From the NCBI RefSeq assembly GCF_021018895.1, contig NC_079376.1, forward strand, positions 14,137,001 through 14,201,000: DNA of 64,000 nt, given 5' to 3'. Positions 1 to 28,795 of this stretch are shown here, piece after piece (the first letter of the stretch is position 1; the number at the start of each line of letters is the position of its first letter). This DNA comes from Seriola aureovittata (Eukaryota; Chordata; Actinopteri; Carangiformes; Carangidae). The position numbers were made by a program, and so were the translations under genes. Under the pieces are notes generated by a model that was not told the DNA's origin, searched no databases, and saw only the letters and a list, made by a program, of their open reading frames with translations.

Positions 1-70
1 CATATATACACACACACAGACAGACAGACACACACACAACAATGAATTCATCTCTGCATCGTCTCTGTAC

Positions 71-15978
<15,908 letters not shown>

Positions 15979-16090
15979 CTTGCATCTGTTTAAATTAAGT
16001 ACATTCTTCAGTCGTGTCTCTCTCTCCCACCTGGTAAAGTCAGCTTGGTTGAATTCAAAGCGCGAGACAACCGAGGTGAACGAACTCAAG

Positions 16091-16108
16091 TCGCCCCCTG
16101 GCGGTTGG
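16091..16108 (-). promoter_or_regulatory. CTCF-like motif near the TDRD9 promoter
   Basis: tcgccccctggcggttgg reads on the minus strand as ccgccagggggcga, close to the vertebrate CTCF core. It lies about 115 bases upstream of the TDRD9 start codon. This is motif evidence only. Confidence 0.45.
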
Positions 16109-16249
16109 ACTAAAAACTGCAAACAGCGAAAAAATAACAAGAAGCTCATGTTCACAATTCGAAAATAATTTGTTGGAAAAAATATGATTTTATATATATA
16201 TATGAAAAAAACATGATTTTATATATATACGATATGATAATACCCCAAT

Positions 16250-16512
16250 TCCATAAGGCCCCATTGGGTCCCTGAATAGTTTGAGAATGAAAATGATGTA
16301 AATCACATCCAGTGGCCTTCATATTTCAACCCAGCTGCACACCTATGGGTGATTTTGGACCGACACGTTAGACAGCGCTCTCCAGTAGAGTTCAGAGACT
16401 TGTAGAATCAGTGTAAATGAGCATTGAAGTTGTTCTGGTGACACATGGTGGCCAAACACCTTAAGACACCTGTTGGACACTATGTTGGGTTTTTCTTACC
16501 CATCTGTATGTA
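16250..16512 (+). mobile_element. Tc1/mariner transposase 3' relic
   Basis: The stretch resembles the 3' end of a common fish Tc1-like element. It keeps the region for 'tttcaacccagctgcacacc' and 'attttggaccgacacgttag', equivalent to the NPxExxW...ILDRRVRQR part of the transposase, followed by the usual trailer (tgttgggtttttcttaccca). Stops and an internal deletion make it inactive. Inverted terminal repeats were not identified. Confidence 0.6.
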
Positions 16513-17431
16513 GGATAGACAAAAAAACCTTCTCATAATAATAATACCATCCATATTTGTCTGTGACATAAATATTTCCCACTGTCTCAAACCAAGGAGG
16601 AAATAAAAACAAATTAAATCAGATGCTGCCATGATGCCTGTCTTATCTCATGATACTAAGACATAAACATGGAGATAAATGAAACCATCTGAAGACATCA
16701 CATATGGCTCTGTGAAACTATAATGGGCATTATTTTTTTATTTTTGAAAACAAGACAGCTAATTGACTCATCAATAGGCAGATTAATCAATAATAAAAGA
16801 TATTGTTAGTTGAAGCCCTAGCTGAAATACTTTTTTTTTTTTTTTTTACATTTTTACTTGAACAGAATATGAAGCGAGAGATTACTGCTTACAGGAGGTA
16901 GAAAAAATATTTTTAATTACAGTATGCTAAAAAAAGACATTGGGTATACACTTCAGTATGATGGGAAAAATACATAACAAACATAATACAATGGATACAA
17001 CTCATGGTCAGACAACAATCACAATTACAACATGAGAAATAAGCACCAAAAAATCATGAACATGTGATATGTTCAGTTTTCACATTAAGATGTTCGGCGT
17101 TTCAGCGTTGTTATAATTTTCATGTAGGCTGCGAACGTGACTAGGTGTGCTACCATAAATCTAGTGCAGTGAAACCACACCAAGAAAAGATGGAGCTGGA
17201 CTAATGGCAGTTTGGTCACACCTATTCTGTCCATGCTGCTGCAATAGCAGATCAGTGAAAAGGTAGAGTATGCCTCCAGGCAAAATTTGTTAGAGGTGTA
17301 ATAAAATGAAGTGTTTTAAGCAATGAAAAAAAAAAAAAAAGAATTACAATGCCTTTGTACTTGAAACCATTAAAAAAAAAACTGTGAAAGATTCAATTTC
17401 ACCTCCATTCAAACAATTAAAAATCTGAGAT

Positions 17432-20400
17432 TTAGGTCATTTCCAGTGAGGGACATCCATTGTTGTCTCTCAAGCTAATCTCTGTTCGGAGCTTTTCATT
17501 TTCCTTTAAAACAAAACAAATGCACAAAGTTGATTGTTGTGATGTGTTAACAGTATTTAAATGACCAAGCCTCCTTTAAAAGATAGCAGAAATGTTAGTT
17601 ACCTCTTGAAGTTTGGTATTGTCCTTTTTCAGCTTCACCAGATATTCAATCCTCTGTTTGTGGTTCTTATGTCCCACAAGTTTCCCATTCTCCTCTGAAA
17701 GCTTAACGTTCTGCTTACGGAGAACTTCATTCTCCTGTAAGAAAGAAAGTATATTAGTCAAGTCAGCTAAGAATTATCTGTTAGTCTGGCCTTTGATGGG
17801 CAACCTTTGTGTCATCAAAATCAGTGATTTTGAATTTGAATGTCACACTGCTCAAATTAAAGTGTAATGAATCAATTCTCAGAACTTCATTCATGTTTCT
17901 ACAAGGTCTTTAAAGGATTTTTATTTACATTACTGTCATGCGTCATTATCAAGATTCCATTAAATATAGAGTTCCCCCTCTGTGTGTTATATGTACTCAT
18001 ATGAAAAACCATTATCTGCTTTTTGTTATTTACTTTGTTTTGTTGTCTGATGTTTATGGTTATACCTCACTGAATTGTTTTGCATTGTGGAGACTTCTGC
18101 CTGCCTTCCACCCATGAACATATCTGTCAATGCACTATTGTTGTATTTCACCGTCATGGTTGAATTGTGTGAAAATACACCAAATAATAAAATAAACCAC
18201 TTAGGCTGAAAAGACTGAAATATGTAAGTTACCAAGTCATTGTCTTCAAACAGCAGATGGCAGACTATTTAGTGTCATAGTGTCATTATATTTTCTGACA
18301 TTAATGTTATGTAGCCATCTTCCATAGTAAAATGTCATTGGCCAACCCACACTGGGTGCCTTGAATGTATTAGGAATCTTTCTCTAGGGAACATGAATAT
18401 GCACAGCAAATTTTCTTCAGGTTGACTGAAGCTTCATCTTATCCCAACTCAGATATTTTGCTCAGCGGTATAATGTTGTCTTGACAACTCACCTCGCCAT
18501 CCTTGCACTCAAACACAAGAGGAGTAAACACATTGCAGATTTTAGCTTTAAGTATAATACATGGAAGCTAAACTGTCCCTACTGGCCTACTCTCACTCTC
18601 ACCTGTAGTAGTTTCTCCTCGTCATGTATCCTGTGGCTCAGCTCTCTCAGCTCCAAACAGCGGTTCCTCAGCTCACCGGTCAGCTCCTGAACACAAGTCT
18701 GAGACTGAGCCAGCATGGCCTCCTGTTCCTGCAGTCTGATCCACAGCAGAAAAAGAGAAGATGGTTGTCAATCATCAAGAAATAATGAAGGATAAGATCA
18801 ACATGCAACAACAAAACGTGAATTAATTAAGTTAACAAAACCTCTCCACACAGATGCTTACCTTTTATGAGTGTTTGTCAGCTTCTGTATTATGTTGTTC
18901 TGTTAATCAATGACAGAGGAACATGTATTAAAGAAATGATTCACTCAAGAGAAAAAATATAACCAGCAATGAGAAAGATGCAAACCTTCTCAGTTCTCTC
19001 ATCCTGCAACTCTTTAAGAATGGACTGCTTAATGGCATCATTCAACTCCTCACTGAAAATCACAAGAAAACATCATTCATTTTCCTTATGCCATCAACAA
19101 CAGATGATCTCTTTGCATTGTAAGGCAGGAAATGGCTGAGTAACTAGATAAAGAAACTCAACCCATTATTTCCATTCTCTGACAGCTGGCTCTGCTTGGT
19201 ATAAAACTTGTCAAGCAAAGCCTGGATTTCCATTCGGACCATCTCTTTCTCAGTAAGCTGCGTCTGAGGACAAGTAATACAGATTATGAATTATTATTGA
19301 TGGAATTCACAGGAATTGGGACCATTTAATTTATTGCATTTATTTAAATAAATTAATCCAAAGCAAGAAAAAACTTTTTAATGCAGTGATTTCAATTTTT
19401 TACTTTTTATGGAATTATAATTAACCTAGAAAACACAGACTAAAAACTGGCTAAAGGGCCATTTAATTAATTTTAGCACAGATTTATACAACACCTTAAG
19501 TCTTTGGATCTCCTCATTTTTGGCAGCCCTCTCATGATTCAGCTCTGCCAAAAGAATCTCCATGGTCATCATGGAGGAGCGTCGATTCTCCAGCTCCCTC
19601 TCCTGGCTCTCTAGCACCTGGGTCAGGTCCCTGCTGAAGCTTCCTGGAGTACGGGGCGTCTTTAGAAACAGAGAAACAAAACAAACGATGTACTTTTGAC
19701 TGCAAATTGAAAAATTTAAATAAAATAAGACACACATGCTCCATTTGTGAAGGCATATTTAAAGAATACCTAAACCATAAACAGGTTTTACCCGAGGTAA
19801 TGATTTAGGCGTGACTGTCGGCTCAACAAGGGGTTTCAAACCTCCGTTTCTGATCGTTTTTTCAACAGCTTCTTGCTGTTGTTGCACCTGGTACAAAAGG
19901 ACAATGACTTTTATTAGTAATTTGATAAGATATTGTCCTTATGATTTCTTTTTACCTCAGTGATTATTTGTGACTTTGCTTTATATTGAGATAACTAAAC
20001 TTCACCTTCTGCCGTAGATTCTGTATTATGACATCCTTCTGGGCTGTTTGCTCTTGAGATGTTTGGAGGAGGCTGTTCTGCTCATCTAAGACCTTAGTGA
20101 GTCTCTCAACCTCCTCAGTGGCATAAATCACCTCCTCCTGCAACACTTCAACCTAAGGACAGACACACATATTACGTATATTGTAGCTTTATTATTTCGC
20201 CGAGTCATAACATGAATCACCTGCAGTAAATTTTGAAAAATCCACACGAAAATGTGTGAACAGAGGTGTTTAATACGACCCAAGTTACCTCTATATTATT
20301 GGATGCCACTCTCCTTTCTAAATTTTCTTTCAGGTCACAGATTTCTGTCTGCATCTTAGAGTTTTGCTCCCTGATATCCTCCCTCTCAAGGCAGGCAGCA

Positions 20401-23400
20401 TTGTACTTGGCCTGGAAAAGAAAGAAGTCATTATTATAAACTTGCCCTGACTGGGCTTGGGATTGTAACTACATCAGCAACAAATGAAGTTATTCAAGAC
20501 AAATCAAGGGTGAAATAGGAGGAAGAGTAAAGTACTGTGATGTCTTTGACATCTCCAGACAGGTGGGTAATGGTCTGGTCCTTCTGGCTCAGTTTACTGC
20601 GCAGGTCTCTGGTTTGGTTAATCAGATCTAGAACAACATCCTGTAAAACAACACGATACATTCAGGAGGGTAGCAGATATATTGTATTTGAAGAAATAAG
20701 AGACAGGAGTGAATTATTCATTCAGGCTTACGTTATCCTGTTCAATCTTCTGCTCCAAGCCTTTTATGATTTCATTGGTAGAGGTTAATTTTTGCTCAAG
20801 ATCAACAAGTTTGGACACCTTCAGACAAAAATGAGACAACAGGTTTAGATAATAAACTGCAATTACTGTTATGCCAAATAGTTACCATTTCAAAATTAAC
20901 ATGCATACTGTTCTTCAAACTGACCTGCTGTTGATTTTGTGCCGTCTGGTCTGAGACTTGTTTTCTGAGCTGTGTATTCTGCTCCACAGTTTCAATCAGT
21001 TCTCTAAAGGCATACATCAACGTCATGCTCATGTTAATGTAAGAATTATTTTAAACGTTGAAATTAAATTTTTCATAAACAATTCATAAAAAGACAAAAG
21101 TCCCGACAGACAGACTGCAAAACTCACTTTGATGTACTTTCTTTGTTTTCTCTTAGCTGTGAGATCACGGTGCTTGTGTGTTCCTGCTCATTTTGCAGAG
21201 AATTATTCAGTTCCTACAGTAAAAGACAAAAACATGTAAAAATACAAAAACATACAGTTAGACATCACAGCCTACATCTTAGGATGAAAAAGGCCACAGT
21301 TGACTTTACGAGTTCACTAACCGTGAGCTGTGCTTTCAGTTCATCAATCTCTTGCTGCCTGTCCTGCAGCTGCTGTCCGGCCTGATCAGCCTCAAACTTG
21401 GCCTCAGCTTGCAGCTGGTCAAATGAATCCTGCAGTGTTCGATGCTGCTCAAGAAGCTGCTCCCACTCCAGCCTGGAATGAAGACATGGTAGTCATGGGC
21501 ACATAAAACACAAAATCAAGATCAAGGAAAGTCACAATAGAGTATATATTACACTCATGCTTACTGGACTTTGTCAAGCTGGAGCTGTGTGCTTATCAGA
21601 CTGCTGGAGAGCTGGCTCATCTCTCTCTGCTGCTCACTCTGGCCATCTCTCAACTCGTTCTTAACAGCAGCCAGCTCTTTATCGGACGACTGCAGCACCA
21701 GGCGTAGATCATGGATCTCACTCCTCAGAACTGAAAGGAGGGGAAGGAAAGAGTTGTGACCTTGGTGCTCTTGTCGATATATCCATATGACAGAAATGTG
21801 CAAGTTCAACGCCGGTTGGGTTAAACACAGGTTAAACATCAGTGCCTCACCATTTGCAGCTTCCTGTTCAGACTGGAGGCTCTCGTGCAGCTCATTGATA
21901 GTTTCTTGCAGGTTGAGCTGATCTCTGTTCCTGTTAGCTTTCTCAGTAGAAAGTTGCTGCATAACATGTTAAGACCAATTAGATTATCAAAATGGTGAGG
22001 TTAAAGTGCATCATGATTTTCCAAATTTACAACATAAAACTGTAAATAACAAACGTGAGGAGATGATTTACCTCATCCTTGTGGTCAGACTCTTGTGACA
22101 CCACATTGATCTGCTCTTCAAGTTTTGCAATTTGCTGCAACAGCTTGCTGTTCTTCAGCTCCTCCTCATTCAGCTGTGTCTGGACACGACTAGCTTGCTC
22201 CTGATGAAAAAATAGATAAAGTATGACATTGTGGGGTATTGACTATATGCATCACAGCGCACACATTTCAGGAATAGTAAACATTGCTTTACCTGCACTT
22301 GGCGCAGTTCCTCAGTCAGGGCCATTTCAGTCATGTCTGAAGGAGGCTGCTCCCCCCAAATGTCATCGGCATTGTTGTCTGTCCCATTCAGGTGTTCTGG
22401 GCTGGAAAGAGGCACGAAACGGGACCGCAAGTTGTACGCTTTGGTGGGCGTGGTGAGAATCTGTTGTAATAGGCAAGTGAAGGATAAAAAGAATGATTTT
22501 TTTGTCAGGTTTTAAATGAGGTTATATTCTGCCTCAAAGTTTCAACATCCCCTCACCTTTATAGTTTCAACATGAATCCTGTTCAGCTCAGAGACCTCCT
22601 GTTTTTTGTAGGCGTTTGTGGCTTCCAAAATGTTTTCCAAATGTCTGTTGGACTTGTCAAGGTATCTTTTCTCAGACTCCAGCTGAGCCATCTGTTTCCT
22701 AGAACACAAAGCACCATTCAAAAAGCACATTAAAGTCTGCAAAACATACTTTATAAGCCTATAAAAGGTATTGGATGGAAAATGGCACCTTTCATTAAGA
22801 TAACAAGACAAGTCCACCTTAGAATGAAAAAATGATATTCTAGTGGTGTAAAAAGCCTCTTCCTGAGGCTGGAAATCAAAGCAGGGCAATAATATTTTAA
22901 TGTATATGAAACCAGGAATCCAGGAAACTAAGAAACTTTTTCCTTTACAAATAAAAAAAACTGTATAAATTCCTGCATCCATAAGTTTTTGACATATATT
23001 TCTAGCTTCTGGAGGAGCTTGCTCCTAAACATCTACTAAGCTTTTCTGGATAAGCTCAGCGTGAATTTGATTTAAGAATGGTTCTCTTCATTAAATTCCC
23101 TTCTTACTTGGTAACTTCTTTGTACTCCTCAAAAGCCCGAAGGGCAGCTGTGAGGTCGGACTGTTTCTGAAGAAACTGAGCCTTCATCTTCTCGATTGTA
23201 GCTGTTGAGACACTGTCTGCAGCTGTGGGGGTTGAGGAGGCTTCTGGAGATGTAAAGCAACATGAAATTATTGACATATAGATAGATATAGAGGATTTTT
23301 TTTTTACTAAACCATTTCCCAGCTCTCTCATGATAATTATCTTACTCTCTCTGAGTCTTTCTGACTCCATAGCAGTCTGGAAGGCCTCTTCCAGCTCAGC

Positions 23401-26400
23401 AGCAACTTGGCCAACAACTTCTTCAGCTTTCACCACTGATTCAAGAGAACGAAGCTGCCGGTTCTCCTGTCTGAGGCTGAAGTTCTCGGCTGCATATCGA
23501 GTCATCTTTGGGTGATGTTCAACCTTAAAAGGGCAGAAGTGTGCACAACAAAAGGATGTTGAAGAGATACAACAGTAGATCCTGGAGTTAAGGAGCATTG
23601 TGGAGGTCTATGGCTATTATTAGAAGAAATATACAGTAACCAATACGGACATAACCCTATTCAGCCTTTTAAAGTAAATGACTATGAAGCAACTTGGATT
23701 TTAGAGGAAAGAAATAGATTATTGGAGCTACTCAAAGAAATTTTAGACAGCCGAAAAGGATGCATCTGCTCCTCTTTACTACCTTGTATCTACATGTTAC
23801 ACACGTATAGTAATCAGATGTACTCATCAACAATATTATTACCTGATCTCTCAAGATCTTGATCTCTTCTTTCAGCTGGTCAATCAGAGCCTGAGACTCC
23901 TTGTCTGACAATAAGTTTTGTCCTGCTTTCATTTTTTTCTCAAGGCGAGAGATATGGTCTTCTCGAAACTTGACGATCATTCGGCTAGAATGGATGAACT
24001 TGTCTTTTTGTGTCCAGGCTTCCTCAAGCTGAGCCACCTTCTCGAGCAGCGTCTGAGTGTAGTCAAATATAACTGTAAGTTTCCTTGCATCAACATTATT
24101 TGTTCACAACAGTGTACTCACCAAAAATAAATAACAGTGCAACAAAACATTTCCCATACTCTCTTCTCCTCTTCTCGTTTCCTCCACAGACGAACAGCAG
24201 CCATAAACTTTGATTTATATGAGACATCATGTTGAATTTCAATGGAGAGGCCTGGGGAGAAAAGCCATTTTACATTTGTTTTAAAAAAAAAAGTTATGAC
24301 TTAAAAATTACTCCACTTTATGCATGAGTTTGTAAATTTGAATATGCATCATTGGTTAAAACAGGATGTTACTTTGAGGGTGTAAACATTAGCATATTGT
24401 TACCCATAGGGAGTTCAGGTCCTCCTGGTGCTACATCTCTCCCACAGTCCACTCCCTGAGACACCAGTGCCTGTGCAAGCTGCTCCTTGAGCTTCTTCAC
24501 CTCAGCCTGTAACTGCCTGACATTTCCCTGTGTGTCTTCATTGATGACGGCCTGGCAAAAAAGAATAACTGCATGATGAGGATGATATAATAAAGTGCTC
24601 TAATTTTGATATTACCAGAAGTTGATTAAGTACAGTTTGTATTAATACAGTTTTATTTGATGCCAGATACCTTATTCTTGATCAACTTTGCTCTCTGGGC
24701 AAACTGCAACGTAGACAATGTTTCTCCAAAACACTTCGAACCAGGGTGTACATTGGCTATGATGTAAGTCTTTGCATTTCCTCCAAGAGAATCCTGAAAT
24801 AACAATCATAAAATCATTACAGTGCATAACATCTTTGAATGTAATACTATAAACTTTTATATTCTACCAAAACAAAGTCTATAAATGAATGTGAAAATTC
24901 AATATCAAAATGTTAAGTTCACAAAATGTTTACCCCCTAGTTTCAATTTAAACTACATCACATCACCATTAATGTTTGGTCAAAGAGCTCATAATTAGGT
25001 TGTGTATTACAAAATGTCTTTCCATATTGATATGGGATTTTAGCGGACACAGGCAACATTGAAAAAACACATGCGTTTTGTGTAGGAATTACATGAGTCA
25101 TTTATAAATGTTTCACATACACCCCCACCCCTGACCTATGGCGCTGAACATACTGTACATACAATGACAGAATTCCTGGGAAGTTGACTTGTACAGTTAC
25201 CACAACAACATTCTCACTTAAAAAACACCAAAAATATATTTTGCATCTACAGACACTCACCCTTAGCAAGAAGGTGAGTTTAGAATCCCTGTAGCAGATG
25301 TGGCGATTCTTCCCATTGGACACATCCACCAGCGCCATGATCACCTGACCAAGGCACATGAGGGAGCGATTGATACTGCTGGCCTCCTGAAAGAGAACCA
25401 AATGCAGACAGAAGCTGTCAATAACAACAAAATTCATAAATGTAGTACTTCAGTGTGAGAGCACGAAGCATCACCTTGAGTCTGGAGCCATCCGTGTGTG
25501 TGTCTTTCTGCCTCTCAGATCCCGCTAGATCCACCAGGTTCAGCTGAGACATTCGGATGTTCACCACTTCATTGATGGATTCTTTGGACTCCAAAGTCAT
25601 GGTGAACACTGCGTGAGATCTTGAAGACTCGCGGTTCATGGAGGTGGAGGCAACTCGTCGATTACGCCAGCCCATGGACAGCACCTAAGTGGTTTCAAAC
25701 ACAATTTCCGTTCAGTCCCACAGTACATTTCTTATTATGACAGCTGCATTTAATTCAGTTCTGTCCAAATTTGTTTAATGTGCTCTCAACTATCTATGGA
25801 AAAATTGGACATTGTTCAATTAACAACACACTTTGTACCGACAAATTTATTTTTATTACATTTTTATTGTCTAAATTCTTATAATATAGCGAAATTGGAT
25901 TGAAGGTGTACCATAGGAATCAAGTGTTTCATCACAATGGGCAAGGAATACCTACCTGATAAGCTTCAGCAGCTGAGTTGACAAACTTCTCCACTGCTCC
26001 CTCAACAAACACACCCTTCTTGATGTTCTCCCTGAGGAAAAGGCTGGCTGAGGCTGTGTCCAGGAGGTCATAAATTTGTTCATTGTATATCTCAATAAAT
26101 GAACATTTGCAAAGGAAACTCTTGGACTCTGGAGACTTTTGGGAGAGAGAAAGGCCAAACAAAAAAATAATTAGAGAAAATAATTAAACATCAACTATTG
26201 GTTCACAACACCTTTGCGGTGATGAAATGTTACAGCTCACCCTCTCCACTTCTCTGTTGATGAGAAAAAAAAGGTACTCAAAACTTCGAGGAATAACCCC
26301 TCGGAGTTCATCTGTGAAATTATCCAACTCAGATGGTCCTAGAGCAAGAGAGAAAAAATGTGTCACTTCAACTATTCTATTGATTTATGTTAAAGAATTT

Positions 26401-27748
26401 GTAAAACACAATGTAATTAATATACTGAAATCTCACCCAGCATGGTGAATGTTTTCCCTGAGCCGGTTTGTCCACTGCAGAAGCAAGAGTACAATAAGGA
26501 AATGAATGGGTGCTGCGCATGAAGCACGACACAGAGTGGTTGCGCCATAAGATATTTTTCTATTTGATACTACACAGAAAAAACATAAAGACCACTTACT
26601 AAGCAAATATAGTACCATTGTATCCATTCATGCAAGACTCAACAATATTCTTGGCCACACTGGAGAATACAGAGTCCTGTTTAAAAATGACAGATAAAAG
26701 ATCAGACACAAACCAACCAGGATAAACTTTCTGGAGTGATACAGACTATATCTCGCACTGACAAATCGGGTTATTATTAATCACTCAAGCTACTTTTACC
26801 CATGCCAGTGGTATGTCAATAATAACCATGTGTGCCCAACCTGAGATGTGTCCATGTCAGCTACATGATCGTAGGTAAAGGTTCGTGGCTCTGGTTTTGA
26901 GAGCAGACGGATGGTGTTGGGTGAGGTGACTGTGAGACACAGATTCTGATCTCCATCTGTGGTGAGCCCAGTACCCTGAGTCAGAGGTCGGACTCGCACA
27001 AAAACTTTGATGGAATTGCTGTCACCACTGCAACACCAGAAAGTAACATTAACACTTATAAATCATAAAAACTGAGCTGGTGATGGGAAGAATTAAACAT
27101 CATCAAAACAGGCAGGTGTTTGTTTGTTACTATAGGTTTGAAGAGTTGTGTATTAATGTACATCCTCCTCAGTCAAACAGCAAACGCTATAGTCAAAGTC
27201 AAAATCATCTTAGAAAGAAAAAAAAAAATACACAATGAGGCTTCCTGTACATACGGTACAGTATTAGCCCGGATTGAGGACCATATCTATGGGGTAATGG
27301 CAAGCGACTATGGCTTCCGTGGTTAACTTTAATGTTAACGTTAGCAGTGTAGCATAGTTTTATCTGTTCGTGTGGGGATGAAACAATCGAAGCGTCCTAA
27401 GATACTTTACCTGGCAGCAAGTTGGGTTGAATCGCCAGATCCTGTCAACATAATTATAAGATTGTTAACGTTTTGTTTAGGTGATAAATTTGTCTTCGTA
27501 ACCCGGATACAAATAGTGTGCATAAACTAGTATCGTTAATGTTAATTAAAACAGTAAACGTTTAACTGCAAGTTCAAAAGTTAGCAGTAAAGTGAGTTAG
27601 GTAACCAGGTGAACAACGGTGCTAGTTACTAAAAAACAGTAAATGTTAGCGTTAACAAGTTCGACTGTCTGTGTCATGTTGACACCATATTAGTTGACTA
27701 ACCGAACAAACACATATTTGGTGCACTACCTTTTCCACTGGGATTCAT
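17432..27748 (-). CDS. kif15: KIF15 (kinesin-12), mitotic spindle motor, complete
   Basis: Thirty-five exons: 27748-27730, 27441-27411, 27027-26841, 26676-26600, 26474-26437, 26338-26241, 26135-25956, 25684-25475, 25386-25261, 24793-24671, 24551-24404, 24251-24160, 24052-23843, 23523-23346, 23243-23108, 22698-22557, 22460-22293, 22200-22072, 21956-21851, 21730-21565, 21472-21322, 21213-21128, 21001-20935, 20818-20732, 20640-20536, 20411-20289, 20152-20006, 19887-19792, 19659-19495, 19263-19163, 19052-18986, 18899-18862, 18735-18603, 17734-17603, 17503-17432. The sum is 4134 nt, or 1377 residues plus stop, close to the human length. The N-terminal motor shows GQTGSGKT (about 106-113), NRESSRSH (227-234) and DLAGSE (262-267). 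The rest is coiled coil, ending in the conserved ENGKLVGH...LVKLKKDN segment. The family forms a plus-end motor that supports spindle bipolarity alongside Eg5. It is transcribed away from TACC3. Confidence 0.97.
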
Positions 27749-27844
27749 TGCTGACAAAGAAATATTCGCCGTTATGTGGTAAAATTAGCTTTCTTCATAG
27801 CACGTCGATCGAGACGACGGAAGACACTGTTTACATCCTTCAAA

Positions 27845-27853
27845 ATTGGCGGG
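27845..27853. promoter_or_regulatory. E2F-like site with overlapping CCAAT box, KIF15 promoter
   Basis: The sequence attggcggg combines an inverted CCAAT pentamer with an E2F-like ttggcggg core, about 100 bases from the KIF15 ATG. E2F control is typical of cell-cycle genes. Motif evidence only. Confidence 0.4.
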
Positions 27854-27859
27854 CAGGTC

Positions 27860-27930
27860 TGCCTCTACTTCTTCTTCTTTGGTTTTTTTTATGACCAAAG
27901 GGAAGAGCGCATAGCGCCACCTACTGTAGC
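27860..27930. repeat. Short interspersed repeat fragment near the KIF15 promoter
   Basis: A cttcttcttctttgg stretch followed by gcgccacctactgta resembles the end of a short repeat that is frequent in fish DNA. The last part also reads as a CTCF-like core (cagtaggtggcgc on the minus strand, 27912-27924). Assignment is from memory of the pattern. Confidence 0.35.
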
Positions 27931-28560
27931 AGAGAGGGTAATGTTCATATGCTAAAGACTGCATAAATATACAGTATATATTTGTATACAGTCTGTGGAA
28001 ACATTATGTGTTGCGGTTTTATGTTGTTGTTTACATTGAATTTTGAATCTCAGCTTGTGTGCAATTTGCAATAAATCATACAACCCTTGACAATCCACAC
28101 CCTTTCAAACTCTGTTTTGTGCAACAGAATTTTGACATGCCAGATAATATGATAGAAGCTTTAAACATGCCATAAAGACAGTGCAGTGTATCTTTGCCCC
28201 AAGTTTATCAAAGGTCACATCAGTTTATTCTCGTGTTACGTATAGATGGCTTGTAGATATCTTGATTTTCTTTCAAAAACGACTTACATTTATGCAGCTT
28301 TTGCGTTTAAATATGATGAAAATATTTATTTGCTGTGCAAAAATCGATCTTAAATGTGGTTTGTTAAGTACCTCGTGTCCTTTATATCAGTCAAATAAAA
28401 ATGTAATACACCCATTTTGACAACATGGTTATTTTTTTTAATCTTACTGTTGCTTGTGCTTCGTTTGATCAGTGTTTACCATAGGTGTTTACAGAGTTTT
28501 TAAGTTATTGTGACTAATCTTGCTGTTTGTATTATCTTTGAAGTTGGTTCCTGGGCCGAA

Positions 28561-28706
28561 ATTGGATCACATCCGCTCTTCAGCGCGATTGGTTGTCTAA
28601 CCAGGAAGCGCGTTTGCTTTGAATATTCCCGACGATTTAATTGGTGCGTTTCAAGACTTTTAAATTCCAAACGGTTGTCACCCACAGAGGGCGAGGGAGA
28701 TTCAAA
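28561..28706 (+). promoter_or_regulatory. tacc3: TACC3 core promoter: CCAAT boxes and CHR-like elements
   Basis: Inverted CCAAT pentamers (attgg) lie at 28561-28565, 28588-28592 and 28640-28644. A CHR-type tttgaa is at 28618-28623 and its inverse ttcaaa at 28701-28706. This combination, without a TATA box, is the layout of G2/M genes controlled by NF-Y and the DREAM/MuvB complex, to which mammalian TACC3 belongs. Confidence 0.5.
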
Positions 28707-28709
28707 AGC

Positions 28710-28795
28710 ACGTCGCTCCTTCTCGCTCAGACTTGTAGCTGTTTGGTCTGACAGAAGACGTTATAATTCCTGCCAACTGTATCTGTTTTTTTGAG
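28710..28795 (+). other. tacc3: Probable TACC3 first, noncoding exon
   Basis: A strong donor (ttgag followed by gtaagt at 28796) lies just downstream of the CCAAT/CHR cluster, and the first coding exon at 30709 has an acceptor one base before its ATG. The transcription start is not defined by the sequence. Confidence 0.5.

Larger units (their letters stand above)
15979..17431. other. Intergenic region between the TDRD9 5' end and KIF15 3' end
   Basis: Contains the TDRD9 upstream region, a strong CTCF-like motif, an AT microsatellite near 16193-16203, a Tc1-like transposase relic and the KIF15 3' untranslated region. Possible minus-strand poly(A) signals for KIF15 are seen as tttatt near 16737 and tttaat near 16913. 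No other gene is visible. Confidence 0.6.
27749..28700. promoter_or_regulatory. Divergent promoter region between KIF15 and TACC3
   Basis: About 0.95 kb separates the KIF15 start codon from the probable TACC3 first exon. The KIF15 side has an E2F-like attggcggg at 27845-27853 about 100 bases upstream of its ATG. The TACC3 side has three inverted CCAAT boxes and a CHR-like element. A short interspersed repeat fragment (about 27860-27930) lies between. Confidence 0.55.
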
